Shown here: positions 27,635 to 36,885 of the stretch, one piece after another
Numbering within the stretch: the first letter of the stretch is position 1
Layout: every line of letters begins with the position of its first letter
Assembly (NCBI RefSeq): GCF_018325905.1
Contig: NZ_AP021901.1
Coordinates: 4,836,001-4,900,000, forward strand
Length of the DNA stretch: 64,000 nt
Direction: 5' to 3'
Origin: Pseudomonas sp. St316
GTDB taxonomy: Bacteria; Pseudomonadota; Gammaproteobacteria; Pseudomonadales; Pseudomonadaceae
Position numbers and translations under genes: made by a program
Notes under the pieces: model-generated
The model's database searches: none
Seen by the model: only the letters and a program-made list of their open reading frames with translations
What the model was told of the DNA's origin: nothing

Positions 27635-28681
27635 TTACAAAGTTAGAAACTCGCTTTGCGCCCGTTGGAAATCTTCCATGCGACCTATGTCAAGCCAATA
27701 TTCATGCACAGGAAACATATTTACATTTCGATTCAGCTCGATTTCTCTCTCCAGTAGCGTAGGCATATCTATGCGCTCACCCGCCGGAACGCTCTTCACC
27801 AGTTCGGGTGATAACAAATAAATACCGGCGTTGATGAAGAAGTGCTGAACCGGCTTCTCGACCATCGAGACTATCCTGTGACCTTCGCTTTGAATAACGC
27901 CATAGGGGACCCGATACTCGAACTCCCTTACGCACATTGTGGCGGCGCCGTTGTGCGTTTCATGAAACTCTAGGAGATTCTGAAAATTCAACGTGGTCAA
28001 CAGATCACCGTTCATCATGAACAACGGCATATCTATCTCATCATGAGGAAGCAAGCCGAGTGCCCCCCCTGTCCCAAGAGGTACTTCTTCATGAATATAG
28101 GTAATGCTAACGTCCCATTGGCTTCCATTGCCAAAGTAATCTCGGATCATCTCTGGCATGTAATGAGTAGAGATGTAGAACCGATGAAAGCCAGAACTTA
28201 TGAAACGCTCCAAAATCAGTTCTAAAATCGGCTTATCCCCAACCTTGAGCAAGGGTTTTGGGCAATTATGGGTCAGTGGCCTCAACCGTGTTCCGAAACC
28301 GCCGGCCATCAGAAATACAGGATTGTCACGACGTGGCGTATCGAGCAGATCGTGCAAGGTTTCAAGGCCAATCACTTTGCCCTGATCGTCCAATACCGGA
28401 AGTTGCAGAAGCTTGTACTGTTCCATTATGGAAAGGATACGCGCCTTTGTCCAACCCAGCCGGGCCGTTTTCGGCGACAAGCACATGATGTCCTTGATTG
28501 GGCCATTAAGCGGCAGCTTTTTCAGTAGTGCCCGCCTGATATCTCCGTCGGTCACGGTACCTAAGAGATTCTGTTGGTCATCTACCACCAATACAATACG
28601 CATCGCCACGCGATCTAGCGTAGCGATAGCTTCTTCCATAGCGATGTCTGGACTAACAAGCGTTAACTGCCACTGTTTCAT
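27635..28681 (-). CDS. ptmE: CBS-domain sugar nucleotidyltransferase PtmE-like
   Basis: A 348-residue two-part enzyme. Residues 1-115 form a CBS pair (VVDDQQNLLGTVTDGDIRRA; LPVLDDQGKVIGLETL). From about residue 122 a nucleotidyltransferase domain follows (PVFLMAGGFGTRLRPLTHNC PK-type signature; MNGDLL). In Campylobacter, PtmE makes GDP-GlcN from GlcN-1-P for the GDP-linked legionaminic path. That path rather than a UDP-linked one is thus suggested here. It starts 9 bp after the legH stop. Confidence 0.87.
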   Translation of the reverse strand: MKQWQLTLVSPDIAMEEAIATLDRVAMRIVLVVDDQQNLLGTVTDGDIRRALLKKLPLNGPIKDIMCLSPKTARLGWTKARILSIMEQYKLLQLPVLDDQGKVIGLETLHDLLDTPRRDNPVFLMAGGFGTRLRPLTHNCPKPLLKVGDKPILELILERFISSGFHRFYISTHYMPEMIRDYFGNGSQWDVSITYIHEEVPLGTGGALGLLPHDEIDMPLFMMNGDLLTTLNFQNLLEFHETHNGAATMCVREFEYRVPYGVIQSEGHRIVSMVEKPVQHFFINAGIYLLSPELVKSVPAGERIDMPTLLEREIELNRNVNMFPVHEYWLDIGRMEDFQRAQSEFLTL

Positions 28682-28690
28682 TCTTGCCTC

Positions 28691-29356
28691 TTAATTCTTT
28701 AGTCGTTGGGTAATATGAGGTTTGGTACCTAACGATATACGATCAGCTGGTAACGAACTCACCAGTACCGAACCGGCTCCAACCACGGAATTCTCTCCCA
28801 CGGTCAACGACTGGATGATGGTAGCACCGGCACCAACGAAAACACCTTCACAAAGGGTCGAATCCCCGCAAACCACCGCACCGGGTGCAACGTGCACGTT
28901 GGCGTGGACATGACAGTCGTGATCAATACTTGCACGGGTATTGATGATTGTATTCTCACCGATGTCACAGTCAGCCTGTATGACAGCACCCGCCATGACC
29001 TGTACGCCTTGGCCAAGGCTCGCAGTGGAATCGATTGAAGCACTGGGGTGAATCAGCACGGGAAAATAAAATCCCCTGTCTCGGTAGCGCCTGAAAATCG
29101 TTTTTCGAATACTGTTGTGGATGACTTGGCCAATCCCGTTTATGAGACCTACCTCCCCGGGATCTAACTGCTCAATGAAACTATCGTCACCCAGTATGTC
29201 GACGCCTCGCCACGTCTTTACTTCTCTTGATTTGAATTCAGGAGCGCATACACCAATGACATTAAAACCAGCGGACGTCGCTAGCGACAAAAGAACCTTG
29301 GCATGCCCTCCCGCACCGATCATCACTACTGATTTTACAGTCGATGCGACGTTCAC
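28691..29356 (-). CDS. legH: NeuD/PglD-like acetyltransferase, probable LegH
   Basis: A 221-residue hexapeptide acyltransferase: an N-terminal nucleotide-binding fold (VVMIGAGGHAKVLLSLA) and a left-handed beta helix from about residue 100 (HPSASIDSTASLGQGVQVMA, NTRASIDHDCHV). In this context it should acetylate the 4-amino group of the LegC product. An O-acetylating NeuD role is the alternative. The GTG start overlaps the legI stop by four bases. Confidence 0.85.
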   Translation of the reverse strand: MNVASTVKSVVMIGAGGHAKVLLSLATSAGFNVIGVCAPEFKSREVKTWRGVDILGDDSFIEQLDPGEVGLINGIGQVIHNSIRKTIFRRYRDRGFYFPVLIHPSASIDSTASLGQGVQVMAGAVIQADCDIGENTIINTRASIDHDCHVHANVHVAPGAVVCGDSTLCEGVFVGAGATIIQSLTVGENSVVGAGSVLVSSLPADRISLGTKPHITQRLKN

Positions 29357-30438
29357 TTCTCTAAAGCCTCGCCCATGGCATATTCGCGCGGGCTGACTTT
29401 ACCGATCAAACCCCACAGTTCAACAGCCGGCAAGCCGCCGCCACTGCGTGCCGTGGTAAGGTCTTCACGTGACAAGACCGTCCCTTTTGCTATTGGACGA
29501 TTTGCCACGACCTGCTGTCGGGCGGCCTTGCGCGTATCCCACTCGCTAGCTTGCGGAGCTTTGCAGGCACTGCCGATAGCCTGCTCCAAAGCCCGGATGT
29601 CATCGATCATGTCTTTGAGCTCATTCGGCTCAAGGGATGCCTTGTGATCAGGCCCTGGCAGGGTCCGATCAAGCGTAAAATGCTTTTCAATGACTTTGGC
29701 TCCCCTTGCAACAGCGGCAATGGAGACCAACGCACCTTCTGTATGATCCGAATATCCAACCTCAAGGCCAAACGCATTCGCGAGCGTATCCATCGCTCTT
29801 AAATTGACCTCGGCCCAAGGGGTGGGGTATTGCGATGTGCAGTGGAGCAGGGTTACGTGTCCAAGCAATCCACGCCTGTTTTGCGCAACACTCCAGGAAC
29901 GCCAGACCTCATCCATGCTCTCTGGCTCACGTTCATGCACCATGGCATGGCTCACAATGGCCAAACCCTGTTCGACCTCGCTGAGCGTAGCCATTCCGGT
30001 CGACAGGACCAGGGGCTTTTGTGTCCGCGCAAATTGCCAAAGCAATGGACCATTGGTCAATTCGCCGGAGGGCACCTTGAAAAATGGCATTCCCAAGTGG
30101 CTTAGAAAATCCAGACTCTCCGTATCGAACGCGGTTGAAAGAAACTCGATTCCGAGTTGTCGAGCATGCCGTTGGATATCCTGGTGCCACTCCTTCGGCA
30201 ACTCGAGCTTCTTCAACATCGCCAACTGAGACTCAGCATCATCAGTATTCGTGACTTGGTAGGCAGCCTTAGGTGCGCTCTTGGAAGCCAGCTTGGCAGC
30301 GTCGAACGTCTGGAACTTTACCGCATCAGCACCAGAAGCCGCAGCGGCCTCGACGAGCGCCAGAGCCATGTCCCGTTGACCGTTATGGTTGACACCTGCT
30401 TCTGCAATTACGTACACACCTTGCGAGTTACTTTTCAT
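29353..30438 (-). CDS. legI: N,N'-diacetyllegionaminate synthase LegI (NeuB-like)
   Basis: Condenses 2,4-diacetamido-2,4,6-trideoxymannose with phosphoenolpyruvate to the nine-carbon acid. It has 361 residues: a TIM barrel starting VIAEAGVNHNGQRDMA, with KFQTFDAAKLAS, STAFDTESLDFL, KVPSGELTN and SDHTEG, and the metal-site EKHFTLDRTLPGPDHKASL. A C-terminal SAF (antifreeze-like) domain covers about 295-361 (NRPIAKGTVLSREDL). Starts and stops overlap with legG and legH, so translation is coupled. Confidence 0.94.
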   Translation of the reverse strand: MKSNSQGVYVIAEAGVNHNGQRDMALALVEAAAASGADAVKFQTFDAAKLASKSAPKAAYQVTNTDDAESQLAMLKKLELPKEWHQDIQRHARQLGIEFLSTAFDTESLDFLSHLGMPFFKVPSGELTNGPLLWQFARTQKPLVLSTGMATLSEVEQGLAIVSHAMVHEREPESMDEVWRSWSVAQNRRGLLGHVTLLHCTSQYPTPWAEVNLRAMDTLANAFGLEVGYSDHTEGALVSIAAVARGAKVIEKHFTLDRTLPGPDHKASLEPNELKDMIDDIRALEQAIGSACKAPQASEWDTRKAARQQVVANRPIAKGTVLSREDLTTARSGGGLPAVELWGLIGKVSPREYAMGEALEK

Positions 30439-31595
30439 AGTAAATCCAGGTCATAGAATTTTTTTGAGGTGCCGCCGTTAAAGTCTATTAACTGCTGCAC
30501 GATTTTCTGACTCGCGTCGCCCCGCCCATAAGGATTCTCCGCATGCTTGCACAGGCTGGAAAAATCCTCGGACAATGCGAGGGAAATAGCTTGGCGAATC
30601 GCGTCAGTGTCAGGTTCGCAAGGGATAACCGTTTCAGCAGCCAGCCTGCCTTTTTGACGTGAGCCGATATTGACCGTCGGCAAGCCAAAAGAAGGCACCT
30701 CGATAATACCGCTTGAAGAGTTACCGACTACGACACTCGCATATTGCAGTGCACTTAAATAGCGCTTAAACCCAAGCGATGGGATGGCAAGCACCCTGCC
30801 AGGATGAGCCGCCGCATATTTTTCAATCAGCGATATTATGCTGCGACCGCCATTGTCTGCATTAGGATAAGTGATGACCAACTGGTAATTTGGAAATGAA
30901 TCCAGCGCTGCCAGCAACGCACAAAAACTCTGCTCAGGATCTTCCTCGGCAAGGGTAACCGGATGATAAGTCACCAACATGAACGGGCCTACGATCTTGA
31001 AGTCGAGACTTTGAGACAGCGCTTCGAGGGACAAAAAATCCCCACGTTTCACATGATCCAAGCCAACTGCGCCAACATTAAATACTCGCGCGGGATCTTC
31101 ACCCATCTGGATGACACGTTGCCTGTAAGGTTCAGCCGCTACAAAATGCAGCATGGACAGCTTGCTTATGGCGTGCCGAATAGCGTCGTCATAGGCCCCT
31201 TCCGTTATTTCTCCACCATGGATATGGGCCACCGGAATTTTCATTACAAGTGCGGCTTGGACTACCGCCAGCGCTTCGAACCGGTCTCCGAGTACCACCA
31301 GCACATCGGGAGACAGGCGCTCCAAGGCTTCGGCAAATCCTAACAGCCCCAGGCCCATGGATTTGACAACGCCAACTGCCGTATCGGAGGACAATAGCAT
31401 CTCGACCTTGGCATCAATCTCAAATCCATCATAGACGATCTGCTTCCAAGTCTCGCCAAATTCAGGAGAGAGATGCATACCACTCACGATAACCTGAAGG
31501 TTTAATGCGGGAGTGTCCTTTATATCCCTCATCAACCAATACAAAAGGCCATACTCAGCCCTTGTACCGGTGAAAACCGCTATCTTACTGGCCAC
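30435..31595 (-). CDS. legG: Hydrolysing NDP-sugar 2-epimerase LegG (NeuC-like)
   Basis: Inverts C2 and releases the nucleotide to give 2,4-diacetamido-2,4,6-trideoxymannose. It has 386 residues with FTGTRAEYGLLYWLMRDI, VVLGDRFEALAVVQAA, HIHGGEITEGAYDDAIRHA and VVGNSSSGIIEVPSFGLPTV, the standard NeuC/LegG signature. Translation starts at GTG 31595, inside the end of legC (11 bp overlap). It differs from FnlC, the non-hydrolysing epimerase of the fnl set. Confidence 0.92.
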   Translation of the reverse strand: MASKIAVFTGTRAEYGLLYWLMRDIKDTPALNLQVIVSGMHLSPEFGETWKQIVYDGFEIDAKVEMLLSSDTAVGVVKSMGLGLLGFAEALERLSPDVLVVLGDRFEALAVVQAALVMKIPVAHIHGGEITEGAYDDAIRHAISKLSMLHFVAAEPYRQRVIQMGEDPARVFNVGAVGLDHVKRGDFLSLEALSQSLDFKIVGPFMLVTYHPVTLAEEDPEQSFCALLAALDSFPNYQLVITYPNADNGGRSIISLIEKYAAAHPGRVLAIPSLGFKRYLSALQYASVVVGNSSSGIIEVPSFGLPTVNIGSRQKGRLAAETVIPCEPDTDAIRQAISLALSEDFSSLCKHAENPYGRGDASQKIVQQLIDFNGGTSKKFYDLDLL

Positions 31596-32742
31596 GCTGA
31601 AACTCCGGTAGCACGCTACTCGGCAAATTCACCACTCGCGACTCCAGCCACAGCGAGTTGGTCAAATCCCCCTTCATGCAGTTTTGGTAAAGCGGCAGAT
31701 GGCACATCAGTTTCCAAATCGGGCGAGTCATCACACCTTTATCGTTAGTCGCTTTAAGAAGAGCATCACGGCGCTCTACAGATTCACAGATAACGGCATT
31801 CAGCCAGTAATTTGAACGGCATTCAGGCGGCTCGGTAAAAAACGTCAACTCACTGTTAGCCAGCAACGAGGCGTAGCGAGACGCCAACTCTCGCTTGGCA
31901 GAAACAAATAGGTCGAGCTGTTCCAGTTGCGCGCAACCTAAGGCGGCATTCAGGTTGGGCAATCTATAATTAAAACCCAGTTCGTCATGAACGTATTCAT
32001 AGGGGTGAGGCTGTTTCGCGGTGGTCGTCAGGTGTTTGGCTTTGGCGCCAAGCGTCTCATTTGACAGAATAGCCCCCCCGCCTCCTGTGGTAATGATTTT
32101 ATTACCATTGAAGCTGAGTACCCCCAAGGCCCCGAACGTTCCAGTGTGCTGCCCTTTATATAAACTCCCGAGCGATTCCGCCGCATCCTCCACCAAGGTA
32201 ATGTTCCAGAGCTGACACACTTTGACCAAGTGATCGATGTCCACGGGATGTCCAAACGTGTGCATCGGCAGGCAGGCCCGGATGACCTGATGAGTCGCTT
32301 TGTGGCGACAAAGTCCCTGGTCATCCAGATGGGCGTGTTCTTGAAGCCACGCACTCATGGCCGACGGGGAAAACCCCAGGGTATTCAAATCAACGTCAAT
32401 GAAAACCGGCATGGCACCGCAGTAAGCGATTGCATTGCAAGTAGCGACGAAGGTCAACGCCTGGGTCAAGACCAGGTCGCCTTGCTTTACCTCGGCCAAA
32501 ATAAGCGCCGTGTGAAGAGCTGCCGTGCCGTTCATCGTGGCGGTCGCCCGGGGGCTCGCCGTATAGGAGGCAAGGTCTTTTTCGAATCGATCAACAAAGG
32601 CACCCACGCTCGACACAAAGGTAGATTCAATTGTTTCCACTACATAATCACGCTCATGACCTTTAAAGACCGGTGCATGCAGCGGAATAAAATCATTGGT
32701 GGCGTATTCGTCACGCACGAATTTAATCAATGAATCGAACAT
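31585..32742 (-). CDS. legC: PLP-dependent aminotransferase LegC
   Basis: Adds the 4-amino group to the keto sugar made by LegB. It has 385 residues of the DegT/DnrJ/EryC1 family. The PLP lysine is in SFNGNKIITTGGGGAI; TMNGTAALHTALILA and EDAAESLGS are also typical. The family's C-terminal RLPNLNAALGCAQLEQLD follows. Nine bases separate it from legB. Confidence 0.93.
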   Translation of the reverse strand: MFDSLIKFVRDEYATNDFIPLHAPVFKGHERDYVVETIESTFVSSVGAFVDRFEKDLASYTASPRATATMNGTAALHTALILAEVKQGDLVLTQALTFVATCNAIAYCGAMPVFIDVDLNTLGFSPSAMSAWLQEHAHLDDQGLCRHKATHQVIRACLPMHTFGHPVDIDHLVKVCQLWNITLVEDAAESLGSLYKGQHTGTFGALGVLSFNGNKIITTGGGGAILSNETLGAKAKHLTTTAKQPHPYEYVHDELGFNYRLPNLNAALGCAQLEQLDLFVSAKRELASRYASLLANSELTFFTEPPECRSNYWLNAVICESVERRDALLKATNDKGVMTRPIWKLMCHLPLYQNCMKGDLTNSLWLESRVVNLPSSVLPEFQRGQ

Positions 32743-32751
32743 GGCGCCCCC

Positions 32752-33732
32752 TCAGACGTTATATATATCAGCTTTATACTTAGCCAGATTTTCGGGAATG
32801 AGAAGCCACTCGATTGTTTGCTGCAAGCCTTCAGAAATAGAATAACTCGGTACGAAACCGGTCAGTTTATTTATCTTGCTATTGTCACACCACAACCTGA
32901 ACACTTCCGATTTCTCTGGACGCATGCGCTGATCATCAGTCAAGAACTCAACATCGCTGTTCATCAGCTTCTTTATGAGTTCAAGCGTGTCACGTACAGA
33001 TATTTCGTAGTTTGAACCAATATTTACCGTTTCACCAATGGCCTCTTGACACCGCGCCAACTGCAGGAAACCCCGGCATGTATCGGCCACGTAGTTGAAG
33101 TCTCGCGTTGGGGAGACATCACCCAACTTGATCTGCTTCTGGCCACTTGCAATTTGAGTAATGATGGTAGGGATAACCGCCCTCGCCGACTGCCTAGGTC
33201 CATAGGTATTGAACGGCCTGGCAATGGTCAACGGCAAATCGAAGGCATTGAAGAAACTCATGGCCATCGCGTCGGCGCCGATTTTCGAAGCGCTATAGGG
33301 CGACTGAGCTTGCAGAGGGTGTTTTTCGTCGATAGGCACATACTGAGCGGTACCATACACTTCACTAGTCGATGTATGGATCACCCGTTTGACATTATTT
33401 TCGAGAGCGGCCTGGCAGATATTCAATGTCCCCTTTACATTGGTATCTACATAGCTGTCTGGAGCAACGTACGAATATGGAATGGCGATCAATGCCGCAA
33501 GATGGAAAACCATATCAACATCTTTAGTGATATGCTTGCAGAAATGCGGATCCCTGACATCACCGCTAACAACTTCAACTTTATCGAGGCAGTTGATATT
33601 CTCCAACCAACCCCAATAATTAAACGAATTATACTGCGACAGTGCTTTTACCTGGTAGCCTTCCTGCACCAACAACTCAACCAAATGGGAGCCAATAAAT
33701 CCATCGGCACCGGTTACTAAAACTCTATTCAC
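32752..33732 (-). CDS. legB: NDP-GlcNAc 4,6-dehydratase LegB
   Basis: First committed enzyme of the legionaminic path, 326 residues. An extended SDR with TGADGFIGSHLVELLVQEG, active site TSTSEVYGTA...YSASKIGAD, and ARPFNTYGPRQSARAVIPTI. In Campylobacter the substrate is GDP-GlcNAc, which agrees with ptmE being present. GTG start. It is the first intact gene of the serotype-specific operon, so the promoter should lie in the 33.7-34.5 kb gap or further upstream past the decayed wzz. Confidence 0.92.
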   Translation of the reverse strand: MNRVLVTGADGFIGSHLVELLVQEGYQVKALSQYNSFNYWGWLENINCLDKVEVVSGDVRDPHFCKHITKDVDMVFHLAALIAIPYSYVAPDSYVDTNVKGTLNICQAALENNVKRVIHTSTSEVYGTAQYVPIDEKHPLQAQSPYSASKIGADAMAMSFFNAFDLPLTIARPFNTYGPRQSARAVIPTIITQIASGQKQIKLGDVSPTRDFNYVADTCRGFLQLARCQEAIGETVNIGSNYEISVRDTLELIKKLMNSDVEFLTDDQRMRPEKSEVFRLWCDNSKINKLTGFVPSYSISEGLQQTIEWLLIPENLAKYKADIYNV

Positions 33733-34547
33733 TTTCCACCTCAGTATTGGTTGAGCATTTAAATCAGCCTTGGCAGCTTTACACTCGCCAGCTTTTCAAA
33801 TGCGTTAGTCCCAGATCAATCCAATGGGAACGTCACGGACCCGAAATTTACATTTGCTCCAAGCAGAAGCTCGCCAAGACGATTTGCATCGCCCGTAACG
33901 ATGGGAAATTTGACAAGATCAAGCGACTTGGAGGGCAGAGTAAAAACACAGCCCCCTTGTCGACCAAGGAGAGCTGCCCGAATTTTCTCAGTGTTCATGA
34001 TGCAACTCCCTCCGCCTCATAGCTTATCCGTTGCTTTGAAAAAAAATGTTACCTAATGACCATCCATCCCGGCGATTTCCTCAGCCATCGATGGGTAGGA
34101 CCCACAAGCTTTCAGCTGACGCAAAAACTCTAACCAGGCCCCTCAGCGCCGGAAACTGTCCCTTGGCAACGATGAACTCCCGGCGCGACATGTGCCCCCT
34201 TGAGCCATCAGGGTATGGCATCGCGCCGCCGGCCTAGATAGCCTGTCACTCTTCGCCGCATTACTCGCCGGCAGCCGCAATGATAGCGAGGCCAAGCCAT
34301 CGGGGAAAATAATTTTTTACCAAGCTGTCGAAGGCGATATTACCAGCGGAGATGATCTAGGCAGCATTTCAACACAATTCAATCTGAGGGCGAAGCTCGA
34401 ACAGGATCATTAAGCAATGCTGGCGCCAAGCCATCACCAAAGTGAAATGAGTGCCAATTATTGATCCCACGATGATTGAAAAAACCTGTGCACCATCTCC
34501 AACAGGCTCTCCCAACAACTGATGCCCAAAACGAAATAAAAAGGCCG
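33733..34547. other. 815-bp gap between decayed wzz and legB, no convincing gene
   Basis: I see no gene I can support. A 60-codon minus-strand frame (33816-33998, MNTEKIRAALLGRQGGCVFT...) and a plus-strand one (34046-34237) match nothing I recognise and may be relics. The minus-strand stretch 34061-34220 reads open over some 45 codons (MPYPDGSRGHMSRREFIVAK...) before stops, which again suggests decayed coding DNA. No clear terminal inverted repeats of an insertion sequence were found. The promoter for the leg operon may lie here. Confidence 0.55.
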
Positions 34548-35580
34548 TTATGAATTCCGCGCCAGAAAGAAGCGAAGCACCGCTATGAAGCAGCCCAAGA
34601 TAAGACCCGCGATCGTGCCTAATACCAAGATCAACGCCTTATTTGGCTTGATCGGACTTTCGGGCACCTCTACGCGGCCATCTTGTCGATAAATGGAAAT
34701 ACTTTCAGGGCCAATATTCAATTTCCGATAAAAACCATATCGCATCTGCAACGACCGCAAATCGGATATGAATGCATCATCAGAGGGCCTGGACTCCAAC
34801 GCTTCGACTCCGCCATCAAGGCCTTACTGCCTCGCTGGCAATCCATCTTATTACCCGTATCCACGGTTATGTCAACGGCAGCTGTAGAGTTGACCGTCGG
34901 AGTGGTCAGGCCAATCGCCTTGGCAATCTTCAGTGCCTCACGAAGCTGCTGGATTCTGTCTTCGCGCACCCGCTGTGCTGTTTTGCGCAGGCTGACAATG
35001 CGTTGCTCCAGGTTACGAGCTCTTACAGATGCCTCGGAAGTGAAATTTTAAATCAATTCCGACTCAGCGGTTTCACTGGCACGCTGCGAGCCTTTGCCCA
35101 CGCCGTAGCGCGAGCCGGATCGTCACCTTGGACAGTAATCGAAAAACGCTCCGGCGCATCCTTGCCAGGCCCTCTTATCACCAATTCCCGGGAGAAGCGC
35201 TCATACCGACGATCAAGCGGTACTTTACGCTGGGATTCGCCAAGTGAAAGAAGGTAAATCTCATTGAAGAACTTCTGACGAAGTGACTCACCTTGGAGAT
35301 TCCGAGCGAATACGTCATATACATATTAGATCGATTAGGGTTCCAGCTCAGTGCCTTTCCCACGCCCATAGTTCAACTCAGCATTACCGTTCTAAGTAGG
35401 AGGAATGATGAAAAGTTTTACTTCGTAGACAGGTTTGCCAAGAAACGCAAAGGCCGCAGCACTGATAAAAACCAGGAAGGCAACGCCAATAATCAGCCAC
35501 TTCCGGGCCAACACTCCCCGCACCAGCTCGATCAAGTCAACTTCATCGGCACCCTGCGTATTGATGGAGTTATTTTGCAT
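34548..35580 (-). pseudogene. wzz: Chain-length determinant Wzz, multiply broken
   Basis: Wzz sets O-chain length. The N-terminal part is intact from ATG 35580: EVDLIELVRGVLARKWLIIG with the first membrane helix, to PVYEVKLFIIPPT, where TAG stops it at 35392-35394. The same frame continues as AELNYGRGKGTELEP with further stops at 35335-35337 and 35326-35328, then VYDVFARNLQGESLRQKFF and GKDAPERFSITVQGDD. A frameshift near 35082-35093, a stop at 35048-35050 and another frameshift near 34808 follow. The end PIKPNKALILVLGTIAGLIL (second helix) closes at 34548. At least four stops and two frameshifts mean genuine decay, not a single read error. Confidence 0.9.
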
Positions 35581-35766
35581 GCAGGGCCTCGCCCCCTTTT
35601 TTTGACGCCCATTCGCAGACGAAACTCTCTAAATGAAAACGCAAGACAGGCAAGGTCCGGCGGATACAGCCCCAAACTGACTTATATTAAATACGAAAAA
35701 AAGTACCCAAAGTCAGAAAAACCGTAGACAGTGATCCTAACCAAGACTATCGGGCTCACGCATCCC

Positions 35767-35991
35767 TTATTTCGACCGTCGACGCACTCCCGTGAACCAG
35801 GCGAGCAATGGCCCTAGCGTCATGCCAGCGAGTAGTGCGAGGAGCACGTAAACCGAAACGGGTAGCTGTGGCGCAGACCAGCCCAGGAACAACAGCGTGG
35901 CAGGCTGAGCATTTTCCAACACGAACACGACAATCGCCGAGGCCACAAGCAGCGCAGCCACGGCAAGCGTCAAGCGCCTAAAGTTCCGCAT
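35767..35991 (-). CDS. lapA: LapA-domain (DUF1049) small membrane protein
   Basis: A 74-residue protein with two helices (about 8-25 and 44-66), VFVLENAQPATLLFLGWSAP between them, and a basic C-terminus. It is the lipopolysaccharide assembly protein A family; in E. coli, LapA works with LapB in LPS regulation, but no lapB lies beside it here. It starts 20 bp downstream of ihfB and is probably co-transcribed with it. Confidence 0.87.
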   Translation of the reverse strand: MRNFRRLTLAVAALLVASAIVVFVLENAQPATLLFLGWSAPQLPVSVYVLLALLAGMTLGPLLAWFTGVRRRSK

Positions 35992-36011
35992 TTATTCCCC
36001 TCCGCCCCACG

Positions 36012-36308
36012 TCAAAGCTCACCCTCCTCCTCCTCGTTGACCCGATCCCTGAGCTCCTTGCCCGGCTTGAAATGAGGGACAAATTTACCATCGAGGCTGA
36101 CCGACTGCCCAGTCTTAGGATTGCGCCCAACCCGCGGCGCGCGATAATGCAGGGAAAAGCTGCCAAAGCCGCGAATTTCAATACGATCTCCGGTAGCCAG
36201 GCACTGGGACATTTGTTCAAGCATTGTCTTGATGGCCAGCTCTACATCCTTGGACGAGAGTAGCCCTTGATGGGTGACAATTCGTTCGATCAACTCCGAC
36301 TTCGTCAT
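36012..36308 (-). CDS. ihfB: Integration host factor subunit beta
   Basis: DNA-bending architectural protein that pairs with IhfA. 98 residues, with [20 protein letters not shown] and the DNA-contacting arm [20 protein letters not shown], whose Pro intercalates in DNA. The GEEEE-type acidic C-terminus (NEEEEGEL) is usual in Pseudomonas. GAAGGGA lies just before the ATG. In Pseudomonas this gene marks the upstream border of the O-antigen locus. Confidence 0.97.
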   Translation of the reverse strand: MTKSELIERIVTHQGLLSSKDVELAIKTMLEQMSQCLATGDRIEIRGFGSFSLHYRAPRVGRNPKTGQSVSLDGKFVPHFKPGKELRDRVNEEEEGEL

Positions 36309-36453
36309 ATTTTTCCCTTCTTTTTCAAGCAGCTAGGAAAATCGCTTCGAAGGTTTTAGCATGCCCGGAAGAATTTGAACAGCCCGGCTATTGACATATC
36401 TTCTGCACGCCGTGAGCGCCCCTTTTCCGTGCAGAGCAAAGAGAATCCGCCGA

Positions 36454-36732
36454 TCAGCGGCACATGACCAGCATTGTGCGAGTTACATAACCCGCCGGAT
36501 TGAAGCCAAAGGGGTATTGATCCAGATCCTTCGCGTCATCAGACCGGGCTATCACCTTGTAACCCGCGCCCTTGCACTCCTTGGCGGCCCGCCTCTGGCA
36601 CTTCTCCCATCCGGAGCCCAGCCCCGAGCAATCGATCTCGATGCCACTGACACCACGTACTGCGTGGGTCTTGGAGCTGGTAGCACACCCCGCCAGCATC
36701 AAAGCCATCGCGACCAGTAAGAGCTTGTTCAT
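36454..36732 (-). CDS. Small lipoprotein of unknown function
   Basis: A 92-residue protein with a type II signal peptide MNKLLLVAMALMLAGC, where the lipobox LAGC places the lipidated Cys at residue 16. The mature part has further cysteines (IDCSGLG, KCQRRA, KECKGAG, final MCR), probably paired in the periplasm. It resembles short Pseudomonas lipoproteins of unknown role. It lies between rpsA and ihfB with its own spacing on both sides. Confidence 0.8.
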   Translation of the reverse strand: MNKLLLVAMALMLAGCATSSKTHAVRGVSGIEIDCSGLGSGWEKCQRRAAKECKGAGYKVIARSDDAKDLDQYPFGFNPAGYVTRTMLVMCR

Positions 36733-36885
36733 TCAGATCCTTAGATAGGTCGACAGAGCACTTCCCAGGATATATTTGATTTGCCTCATAAAAGAGACAG
36801 CACGATGGGTCGGTTGGTTTCGCTACGCCTCGGAAGATTGCAGCCTCAGCCACGTGACGCTTAGTCATGGAGAAATCGCAGCCAC

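Noticed and set aside
33816..33998. 60-residue frame upstream of legB
   Set aside because: No recognised family, no good ribosome site; kept only as part of the gap description.
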